Shown here: in pieces, positions 6,965 to 12,553 of the stretch
How positions within the stretch are numbered: position 1 is the stretch's first letter
How the letters are laid out: each line of letters opens with the position of its first letter
Source of the DNA: Deltaproteobacteria bacterium
GTDB lineage: Bacteria > Desulfobacterota > DSM-4660 > Desulfatiglandales > HGW-15
Reading direction: 5' to 3'
Length of the DNA: 12,553 bases
NCBI GenBank assembly: GCA_016926135.1
Contig: JAFGPH010000440.1
Span: 1 to 12,553, forward strand
Made by a program: the position numbers and the translations under genes
Notes under the pieces: generated by a model
What the model saw: only the letters and a program-made list of their open reading frames with translations
The model's database searches: none
Told to the model about the DNA's origin: nothing

Positions 6965-7147
6965 ATGGACGAGCTGCTTACACTGCTGAACGAACCCGAT
7001 TACCCGGTGCGCTATGCCATGGCCAAGACAACGGGGCGCTGCATCAAGTGCGGAGGGCGTGCTACCGCCTTCACCGATGCCTCCGCCCGGATAGAATATG
7101 CCGTATCCGCCCTGTGCGAGTGCTGCCAGAGAGAGATCTTCAACTAA
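6965..7147 (+). CDS. 60-aa protein with two CxxC motifs (zinc-ribbon-like)
   Basis: The small soluble protein carries CIKCGG (residues 26-31) and CECC (residues 51-54), a pair of CxxC knuckles about 25 residues apart that could bind one zinc ion. The N-terminal 20 residues look helical (MDELLTLLNEPDYPVRYAM). A purine-rich GAGGTGAAGGGAAG directly precedes the ATG. It is 106 bp after the DUF1573 gene on the same strand. Not assigned to a named family; a role as a small regulator or adaptor is only a guess. Confidence 0.6.
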   Translation: MDELLTLLNEPDYPVRYAMAKTTGRCIKCGGRATAFTDASARIEYAVSALCECCQREIFN

Positions 7148-7269
7148 CCTTTCTGGATTCCGGCACAATGTCGAATTCGCGGAATTTTCACAGGGAACTC
7201 ATCATATTCGAACAATGCTGAAGCAGAGATAAAGAAAACATCGGATACTTTGCTGCCCTGAGCCCCTGT

Positions 7270-7289
7270 CAGGAACCAGGAAGCCCGAA
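7270..7289 (+). repeat. Conserved 20-nt leader motif, copy A
   Basis: The sequence CAGGAACCAGGAAGCCCGAA matches the block at 8557-8576 at 18 of 20 positions. In both copies its 3' part forms the left arm of a terminator-like hairpin upstream of a gene whose product has a VPIPGA tail. Confidence 0.6.
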
Positions 7290-7324
7290 CCGTGAACCCC
7301 AAGTTCAAGGTTCGGGCTTTTTTT
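7281..7324 (+). terminator. Strong intrinsic terminator-type hairpin (leader A)
   Basis: AAGCCCGAACC (7281-7291) pairs perfectly with GGTTCGGGCTT (7309-7319), followed by a run of seven Ts (7318-7324). It is 134 bp after the 60-aa gene and 168 bp before the laminin-B-like gene. It could end the upstream transcript or act as an attenuator in the downstream leader. Confidence 0.8.
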
Positions 7325-7491
7325 ACCTTCATCTTCCATGCGCGATCAACAGACGAATGAGCAAGGAAGAGAGGCGCAAGCAATAGGGTAGTGATATTCG
7401 GGACCGAGTTCTGTGCACTGGTAGGAGGTTTCTTCATTTGTGCTCGTTGGCAAGAACGATCAAAAGTCTATTCAAGAAGGGGGAGGTGAAG

Positions 7492-8217
7492 ATGAAAACG
7501 AAAGGTATTTTAGGTTGGTTGTTTTTATGGGGCGCAATCCTTGGGACGATGTTCGTAGTTGCTCCCTCAGCTGAAGCCTACATAGAGACATTCGATTCAG
7601 GCAATGCCGCCTGGCTGAATTTCACTGTGACGGACTCAGGGGCACTGGCATCTTCCTCCTCCTTCTGGAGTTCGTCGGGTGGAAATCCCGGCGGACATGT
7701 TACCGGAACGGTTGACGCTGGTACTGATGGGACGCGCTTGTACGGCATTCAGGCTCCCTTTGAAACTGATGTTTTCGGCGACTTGACGGGTAAGACACTC
7801 AAGGTTGATTACCGAATCGATGGGACGGTCACCGGGCCTGTTGGCGCTAGCGTAAGGTTCTACTTTGGCTATTTTGATGGCCAGAGTCGCTACTGGGTTT
7901 CGAATGATACATATAGCTGGGAACCCAATTCGGACACAAGCTGGACCACGCACAATGTGACGCTTTCTGAGTCCAATTTCATACTCTGGCCGAACCAGAA
8001 CAAAGGGGACAAAACCTTTGCCGAAGTTCTTGGACTCTATAATGACATCGGCTTGGTGTTCGCCGATGGTTTTGAGGACAATCAGACTCTCGGGTTTTCC
8101 GGAACCGCAACCATCCATGTGGACAATTTCAGTGCAGTGCCGATTCCTGGCGCGATGTGGCTGCTGGGTTCCAGTTTGATCGGCTTGGCAGGGTTGCGCA
8201 GGAAGTTTCAGAACTGA
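7492..8217 (+). CDS. Exported laminin-B-like protein with VPIPGA C-terminal sorting tail
   Basis: A protein of 241 residues. The signal peptide (about 1-29, cleavage after SAEA) is followed by a beta-rich domain with a laminin-B-type core: ETFDSG near the N-terminus, then W59 and GGNPGGHV (63-70), and aromatic strands such as VRFYFGYFDG. The C-terminus (216-241) is VPIPGA, a hydrophobic helix and the basic GLRRKF, a PEP-CTERM/exosortase-type sorting signal. The protein is presumably processed and anchored at the cell surface or in matrix; ligand unknown. GGGAGGTG (7481-7488) supports ATG 7492. An in-frame TTG at 7438 has its own TAGGAGGT upstream and would add 18 residues before the signal peptide. 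A strong hairpin follows the stop. Confidence 0.88.
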   Translation: MKTKGILGWLFLWGAILGTMFVVAPSAEAYIETFDSGNAAWLNFTVTDSGALASSSSFWSSSGGNPGGHVTGTVDAGTDGTRLYGIQAPFETDVFGDLTGKTLKVDYRIDGTVTGPVGASVRFYFGYFDGQSRYWVSNDTYSWEPNSDTSWTTHNVTLSESNFILWPNQNKGDKTFAEVLGLYNDIGLVFADGFEDNQTLGFSGTATIHVDNFSAVPIPGAMWLLGSSLIGLAGLRRKFQN

Positions 8218-8238
8218 TCAGTTCCCAGAATGTTGGAG

Positions 8239-8270
8239 AAGAGGCAGGGCTCCGGGCAGCCCTGCCTCTT
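8239..8270 (+). terminator. Stem-loop terminator after the laminin-B-like gene
   Basis: A perfect 13-bp stem, AAGAGGCAGGGCT (8239-8251) with AGCCCTGCCTCTT (8258-8270), around a 6-nt loop, 21 bp after the stop. Only a short pyrimidine stretch follows. Confidence 0.7.
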
Positions 8271-8556
8271 CCATTTCCACCCTGTATTGAGTTTCGTTTC
8301 ACTATGACAAAACCCAGGAGGCCGATCAGGCTGCTGCGGGGAAGACCCACGGTGGGCGGCCGGGACTGTGATTAAACGCATCTTAGCACCCTTGTAGTGG
8401 AGCCTGGCTGGAACGCTGCAGGCGACCTGGTTCTTGAGGAATGACTGAATAGCGTTCACTTCTTGCAGATATTTCACCTACCCCTCATCTATTTCAAACA
8501 AGCATAGGGTATTGGTTTCGGAAGGAGACTGAGGGGAACTTCGTTGACCTGACACC
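8271..8556 (+). other. Long non-coding leader/intergenic region before the alkaline phosphatase gene
   Basis: No convincing gene. It contains a GC-rich potentially folded patch at about 8318-8363, where GGCCG and CGGCC can close an outer stem around CCCA/TGGG, and a sigma54-like element at 8405-8420. I do not recognise a known riboswitch class. Confidence 0.4.
8405..8420 (+). promoter_or_regulatory. Possible sigma54 (-24/-12) promoter
   Basis: TGGCTGGAACGCTGCA has the essential GG and GC doublets at the correct separation and matches TGGCACGN4TTGCW at 9 of 12 fixed positions. It would start a leader of about 300 nt that includes hairpin B and ends at the phosphatase gene. Confidence 0.35.
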
Positions 8557-8576
8557 CAGGCACCAAGAAGCCCGAA
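8557..8576 (+). repeat. Conserved 20-nt leader motif, copy B
   Basis: CAGGCACCAAGAAGCCCGAA is identical at 18 of 20 positions to 7270-7289 and occupies the same place relative to a hairpin and a downstream surface-protein gene. Confidence 0.6.
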
Positions 8577-8609
8577 TCAAGAGCAAAAAGGCTCTGGTTC
8601 GGGCTTTTT
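8568..8609 (+). terminator. Terminator-type hairpin in the phosphatase leader (leader B)
   Basis: AAGCCCGAA (8568-8576) pairs with TTCGGGCTT (8598-8606). The stem extends through a G-U pair, a C-G pair, a bulged A and AGAG/CTCT to an 8-nt loop, followed by TTTTT (8605-8609). The preceding gene already has its own terminator 300 bp earlier, so this one more likely acts as an attenuator of the downstream gene. Confidence 0.65.
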
Positions 8610-8734
8610 CATTACTCAAATTGAAAGGAGGTGAAGGCAGAGCAACAGAAGACTAGGCGCATTTTTTGTTGGACGGGATGGTTCACGAAAACAGTGTCAA
8701 CAGTAACCGATTTCAATGATGGAGGAAGAAGGAA

Positions 8735-10270
8735 ATGAAAAGAGGAAAGAAGTTGTTATCAGGACTGTTCGCAGGGGCCCTTTTGCTGGCCAGTTCACAG
8801 GCGGCCTTTGCGGACATAGCGAAAAACGTCATCCTTATGATCAGTGACGGCCAGGGGTTCAACACGGTTCTGGCCACTGACTTCTACACCGGTACCCCGG
8901 CCGTCTACAACAGCTTCGACGTCAAGTTGGGAATGCAGACCAACTCGGCCAACAACCCGCTCGGGTACAACCCTGCAGCGATGGCCTCCAACTTCAATTA
9001 CGCCAAGACCGGGTACACAGACTCCGCATCGGCGGCCAGCGCCATGTACGCGGGCGTAAAGATCTATGACGGTGAGGTCAACTGGAACACTGCTGACCAA
9101 CCCCTTACAACCTATTTCGAAAAGGCTGCGCAAGCAGGGAAGAGCATTGGGGCGCTCAGCAGCGTCGAGTTTTCCCACGCAACTCCTGCCGCGGTCTATG
9201 GCCACAACAGCAGTCGCAACAACTACGCTGCGCTCGGTTACGAGGGGGTCTATGGCTCAAACCCGCTCGACGGCAGCGTGCCGAACAACGGCAGCAATCC
9301 CCAGGCCGGCAACAACGCCCTGTATGACTCGCTCAACTACAATGGAAACTTGAAGGTGCTCATGGGCGCGGGGCATGGGGACTACACCGACAACGGCGGA
9401 TATGACACAACGAGAAGTGACAACTACGTGGGTGGGTCTGCAGCATGGAACGAAATCAAGACAGCTACCCCCAATGGCTGGACCTTTGTGGACACCAAGG
9501 CGGGTTTCGAGGACGTGGCCAACGGCATAAGCAACCCCGACAAGCTGCTGGGTGTGGCCCAGGTGAACACCACCCTTCAGCAGGCCCGCAGCAACCCTGC
9601 AGGCGACTTCGATCCCATGAACACCAACGTGCCGACCCTGGAAACCATGACCCGGGCCGCCCTTAACGTGCTGGACAACAACAGCGATGGCTTTGCCGTC
9701 ATGATCGAGGGCGGGGCCGTAGACTGGGCCAACCACGCCAACCAGAAGGACAGGATGGTCGAAGAGCAGGTCGACTTCAACAACTCGGTTCAGGCTGTGG
9801 TGAATTACTTGAACGCGAACACCAACGGCAACAACTGGAGCAACACCCTGTTGATCGTGACAGCCGACCACGAGACCGGCCACCTGTGGGGGGACGGCAG
9901 CGGAACGTTCTTCGACGTGAACAATAACGGTGTTTACGACGCCGGAGTCGATTACGCCCATGTGAAGGATAATGGAGCTGGCGTCCTGCCGGGCCTGCAG
10001 TTCAATTCAGGACAACACACCAATGCCCTCGTGCCTCTTTTCGCTAAGGGGGCCGGCAGCGAGCTTTTCGCCAACTACCTTGCGGGCACCGACTCCAACC
10101 TGGCCGCACTGTATGGCCTGGATTCGTCCTGGACCGGCCAGTATATCGACAACACCGCAATCTACAACGTCATGATGGACGCCGCTCCCGTTCCCATTCC
10201 AGGTGCGGGTTGGCTTCTCGCTTCCGGCCTTTTGGGTCTGGCAGGTCTGAGAAGGAAGTTTCACGCTTAG
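8735..10270 (+). CDS. PhoA-family alkaline phosphatase with VPIPGA C-terminal sorting tail
   Basis: A protein of 511 residues with a signal peptide (about 1-26, cleavage near AFA-D). The alkaline phosphatase core (about 28-475) shows the metal and catalytic positions of the family: D38 in ISDGQG, nucleophile S97 in YTDSASAAS, H148 in SHATPA, E325 in MIEGGAVDW, D330, H334, D378/H379 in VTADHETG and H428 in GQHTN. It should be an active phosphomonoesterase. DVNNNGVYDAGVD (394-406) resembles a calcium-binding EF-hand-like loop inserted before the last ligand. The C-terminus VPIPGA (486-491) plus hydrophobic helix and GLRRKF matches that of the protein encoded at 7492-8217, so both probably use one exosortase-type sorting enzyme. 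GGAGGAAGAAGGA ends just before the ATG. The gene likely serves extracellular phosphate release, inferred from family and location. Confidence 0.95.
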   Translation: MKRGKKLLSGLFAGALLLASSQAAFADIAKNVILMISDGQGFNTVLATDFYTGTPAVYNSFDVKLGMQTNSANNPLGYNPAAMASNFNYAKTGYTDSASAASAMYAGVKIYDGEVNWNTADQPLTTYFEKAAQAGKSIGALSSVEFSHATPAAVYGHNSSRNNYAALGYEGVYGSNPLDGSVPNNGSNPQAGNNALYDSLNYNGNLKVLMGAGHGDYTDNGGYDTTRSDNYVGGSAAWNEIKTATPNGWTFVDTKAGFEDVANGISNPDKLLGVAQVNTTLQQARSNPAGDFDPMNTNVPTLETMTRAALNVLDNNSDGFAVMIEGGAVDWANHANQKDRMVEEQVDFNNSVQAVVNYLNANTNGNNWSNTLLIVTADHETGHLWGDGSGTFFDVNNNGVYDAGVDYAHVKDNGAGVLPGLQFNSGQHTNALVPLFAKGAGSELFANYLAGTDSNLAALYGLDSSWTGQYIDNTAIYNVMMDAAPVPIPGAGWLLASGLLGLAGLRRKFHA

Positions 10271-10300
10271 CGATGTCTGAGCACATTCGCAAATGAAGGT

Positions 10301-10327
10301 GCAGGGCGCACTTGGGGTGCGCCCTGC
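10301..10327 (+). terminator. Stem-loop after the alkaline phosphatase gene
   Basis: A perfect 11-bp stem, GCAGGGCGCAC (10301-10311) with GTGCGCCCTGC (10317-10327), loop TTGGG, 30 bp after the stop. There is no strong T-tract. Confidence 0.65.
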
Positions 10328-10361
10328 GGTTTGAAACCCTTGTGTCGCCTCTCCATTACCC

Positions 10362-12260
10362 ATGTCCCTGAAGCTCATTCTCACGGCATTGCTTGTCATC
10401 ATCTCCCTTGGAATGTGCCATCCGGTTGATGCCGGCTACAAAGACGACATGGGTTTCATGCTTCTCCAGTCGGAACTGGGCGGAAGCATGCCTACCGGCA
10501 GCGGAACGACCGTATCCCAGGTTGAAGCCCCCACCCTGAGCACCGGAGCGTATCGGCCTGACCGGGACAACACGCAGTTCACGGGCAAGACCCTTGATGA
10601 TAAGACCGGGACCACTCCCTACGCGTCCGGTCACGCAACCACGGTGGGCACTCTGTTCTACGGAAACACCTCCTCGCTTGCCTCTGGAGTCACGGGGATC
10701 GACTGCTATGATGCTAACCATTTCTTGGGCAGCGGTTCTCTCCATTTCGGGTATTCCAAACAGCCGGGGTACACGTTTTTGTCTTCACACAAGTCATCGC
10801 CCAGCCGGGTTGCCAATCACAGCTGGGTGGGGAGCACAAAGCTCCCTGACTATGACTCCGACATACTCAGGCGGCTTGATTTCCTTGTCGAGACAGATGA
10901 ATTCATCCAGATTGTGGCTCCGGACAACGCCACCAGCAACAAACCCCTCCTGATCAGCGCCTTTAACTCCATCTTAGTCGGGAGGTCGGACGGGACTCAT
11001 CAGAGAGGGTCGGTCGCCGTGGATTCCATTTACACGGCAGGACGGGTCAAGCCAGATGTAGTGGTTCCCCACAGCCCCACAAGTTACACGGCCCCGCTTG
11101 GCGCATCCGCGGCGGCTATCCTGGTTCAAGCAGGAAAGGGCCCGGCTCTTTCCACGGACCCGGTTCAGCCCTACACCACCAACCGGGACGGTATGCAGAT
11201 CCGCAATGCCGAGCGCTCCGAGGTCGTCAAGGCGGCACTCATGGCTGGCGCCTCGCGCCGTCCACGCAACGCCGGCGTGACCGACTACAGACTCAATCCC
11301 GACGACCAAAGCCCCAACGGTCTGGACAAGCGCTTCGGTGCAGGACAGGTGAACGTCTATCACAGCTACCACATCATCGCCGCCGGTGAGCAGAACAGCG
11401 TGGAGGATTATCCCGCAGGCCAGGGCAACATCGGTTGGTACGGGTTCGACTTCGATCCCTACTTCGGCGGAAATGCGGGCAGCAACTCCACCGCATCCTT
11501 TTACTTCACGGCGGATGAGAACCACCGGATGTTGTATGCTTCCCTTGTCTGGAACATCGACATCCACGGCGGCACATGGAATAACTGGAACGGCACCGCC
11601 ACTCTTCACAATCTGGACCTATTCCTCCAAGACGTGACCGACCCTCAGAATCCGAGGCTCGTCGCAGGCTCCACCGGCACCGGGGACAACACGGAGAATC
11701 TCTGGGTCCCTTTGGCACCGGCTCGGAAGTACAGGCTTCAGGTCGCAGGACAAGGCAGCTTCAACTGGGATTTCGCTCTCGCCTGGCGCATGACCGAACC
11801 CCCTGATTCCGACGGTGACAAGCTGCCGGACGACTGGGAAGTCTTCTATGGGATGGATTACCTGAACTCAGCGCAGGGGCTCGGTGATTCAGGGGTAGAT
11901 ACCGATTCGGACGGCATCCCCGATGATTGGGAGGTCTATTACGGCTTGAGCCACTTAGACCGGAGTGACGCCTCCCTTGATCCGGATGACGACGAACTCG
12001 ACAACACCGGCGAGTACCAGTATGGAACAGACCCGGGGAACCCGGATACAGACGGCGACGGCTTCAGCGACGGGTACGAGGTCTCAGGCGGCTACGACCC
12101 CCTGGACCCCGGCTCCAAACCCCCCGCCTATGCGGTCCCCTCGCTCGGCCGGACAGGGATTTTGGTCTGCTTGGTGCTTCTCGGGGTGCTGGGTGCGGCC
12201 ACATTGCCGAGGATGAGAAAGCCGGAAAAAGATTCACCGCAGAGGCGCGGAGGACGCTGA
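10362..12260 (+). CDS. Exported subtilase-like protein with acidic calcium-type repeats and VPSLG C-terminal tail
   Basis: A protein of 632 residues. Signal peptide about 1-24. The S8-like domain (about 45-345) has a histidine motif SGHATTVGTLFYG (H91), an asparagine region AFNSILVGRSDG (N202) and a serine motif KPDVVVPHSPTSYTAP (S241). The usual catalytic-Asp D-[ST]-G motif is not seen; VSQVEA (51-56) stands in that place, so Glu55 may replace it or the enzyme may be weak. A beta domain (about 346-476) follows. Next come thrombospondin-3-type acidic repeats with DSDGDKLPDDWE (482-493), DTDSDGIPDDWE (513-524) and DTDGDGFSDGYE (562-573). The tail has VPSLG (592-596), a hydrophobic helix and RMRK, like IPTL-type sorting signals. 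ATG 10362 fits the signal peptide but has no visible ribosome site. The last codons and stop lie inside the repeat element at 12233. Confidence 0.8.
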   Translation: MSLKLILTALLVIISLGMCHPVDAGYKDDMGFMLLQSELGGSMPTGSGTTVSQVEAPTLSTGAYRPDRDNTQFTGKTLDDKTGTTPYASGHATTVGTLFYGNTSSLASGVTGIDCYDANHFLGSGSLHFGYSKQPGYTFLSSHKSSPSRVANHSWVGSTKLPDYDSDILRRLDFLVETDEFIQIVAPDNATSNKPLLISAFNSILVGRSDGTHQRGSVAVDSIYTAGRVKPDVVVPHSPTSYTAPLGASAAAILVQAGKGPALSTDPVQPYTTNRDGMQIRNAERSEVVKAALMAGASRRPRNAGVTDYRLNPDDQSPNGLDKRFGAGQVNVYHSYHIIAAGEQNSVEDYPAGQGNIGWYGFDFDPYFGGNAGSNSTASFYFTADENHRMLYASLVWNIDIHGGTWNNWNGTATLHNLDLFLQDVTDPQNPRLVAGSTGTGDNTENLWVPLAPARKYRLQVAGQGSFNWDFALAWRMTEPPDSDGDKLPDDWEVFYGMDYLNSAQGLGDSGVDTDSDGIPDDWEVYYGLSHLDRSDASLDPDDDELDNTGEYQYGTDPGNPDTDGDGFSDGYEVSGGYDPLDPGSKPPAYAVPSLGRTGILVCLVLLGVLGAATLPRMRKPEKDSPQRRGGR

Positions 12261-12269
12261 GAACAGGTT

Positions 12270-12303
12270 TTTCTCTTTGGCGGGAGATGCCGCCAAAGGG
12301 AAA
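12270..12303 (+). terminator. Hairpin downstream of the subtilase-like gene
   Basis: TTTCTCTTTGGCGG (12270-12283) pairs with CCGCCAAAGGGAAA (12290-12303) over 14 positions, including one G-U, around a 6-nt loop. It sits 10 bp after the stop and within the palindromic element. There is no T-tract on the plus side. Confidence 0.5.
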
Positions 12304-12359
12304 TCACTCGGCCCTTCGGGCAAAGTCCGGCTGTCGCCGCGGTGCCGCAGGCGAGCTGG

Positions 12360-12420
12360 TTTTGCCTTGCAGTTATCTCTCCCGCAAACAATCACGGGAC
12401 GTGCCGCCTGCAAGGCAAAA
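12360..12420. repeat. Inner inverted repeat of the palindromic element
   Basis: TTTTGCCTTGCAG (12360-12372) and CTGCAAGGCAAAA (12408-12420) are perfect 13-bp inverted arms with a 35-nt spacer. Confidence 0.7.
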
Positions 12421-12474
12421 GGACCAACTCTGCTCCGCGGTCCCTGCGCCTCTGCGGTGAACCTTGATTATTGT

Positions 12475-12547
12475 CCCTCTCGGGGAATGGGAGAAAAACC
12501 CTCGCCTTTAGGCGAAGACTTCAGTTCGATTTTGGCCACCGAGAGGG
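12475..12547. repeat. Inverted repeat at the right window edge
   Basis: CCCTCTCGG (12475-12483) and CCGAGAGGG (12539-12547) are perfect 9-bp arms, with a small inner hairpin TCGCC-TTTA-GGCGA. It may belong to a leader of the next gene or to the repeat cluster; the window ends here. Confidence 0.45.
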
Positions 12548-12553
12548 AGGCAC

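Larger units (their letters stand above)
12233..12461. repeat. MITE-like nested palindromic element
   Basis: TTCACCGCAGAGGCGC (12233-12248) is repeated exactly in inverted orientation at 12446-12461, framing a 229-bp unit. Inside are a 14-bp stem at 12270-12303 and a 13-bp perfect stem at 12360-12420. There is no coding capacity for a transposase. The terminal word resembles the 'ttcaccgcagag.cgcagag' repeat that I recall being scattered through many deltaproteobacterial genomes. The left end overlaps the 3' end of the subtilase-like gene. Confidence 0.65.

Noticed and set aside
8318..8363. GC-rich folded patch resembling a riboswitch aptamer
   Set aside because: The pairings are short and no known aptamer consensus could be matched by eye.
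8403..8426. Slight resemblance to the start of 16S rRNA (GGAACGCTG)
   Set aside because: The match stops after about nine bases; no rRNA follows.
8631..8738. GTG-started 35-codon frame ending in an ATGA overlap with the phosphatase start
   Set aside because: The AGGAG lies directly against the GTG with no spacer, and the peptide has no recognisable features; a leader peptide is possible but unsupported.

Overview
The window has high GC content and ordinary bacterial gene structure. It looks like a chromosomal stretch from a Desulfobacterota (deltaproteobacterial) anaerobe. The clues are the VPIPGA-type sorting tails, the DUF5132/HMA_2/P-type ATPase cluster, the PIN-PhoH protein, and an in-frame UGA that looks like a selenocysteine codon. 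The lineage is an inference from gene content; there is no rRNA or other taxonomic marker. No tRNA, rRNA, CRISPR array or intact transposase was seen.

Left part (1-3486, minus strand): an operon read right to left encodes a small glycine-rich membrane protein (DUF5132), an HMA_2-like membrane protein, and a P-type cation ATPase that runs off the left edge. Its likely promoter overlaps a perfect 17-bp palindrome (3444-3460), a probable repressor site. The layout resembles ferrosome (fez-like) clusters or other metal-handling membrane systems, but the substrate cannot be read from the sequence.

Middle (3487-7147): a 101-aa unknown protein and a PIN-PhoH ATPase are on the plus strand. A second DUF5132 paralogue is convergent to PhoH, with its own good promoter and a terminator-like stem-loop. 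Next comes the decayed tail of a receiver (REC) domain, then a DUF1573 protein whose conserved C-G-C motif is written UGA-G-C. A hairpin with bacterial-SECIS features lies immediately downstream, so this is a candidate selenoprotein. A 60-aa double-CxxC protein follows.

Right part (7148-12553): three exported surface-type proteins. The first is a laminin-B-like protein and the second a PhoA-family alkaline phosphatase; both end in the same VPIPGA...GLRRKF sorting tail. The third is a subtilase-like protein with acidic calcium-type repeats and a different VPSLG-type tail. The first two genes are each preceded by a long leader with the same 20-nt motif (18/20 identical) that opens a terminator-like hairpin, which suggests shared RNA-level control. 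The window ends in a nested palindromic element (12233-12461), whose left end supplies the last residues and stop codon of the subtilase-like gene.
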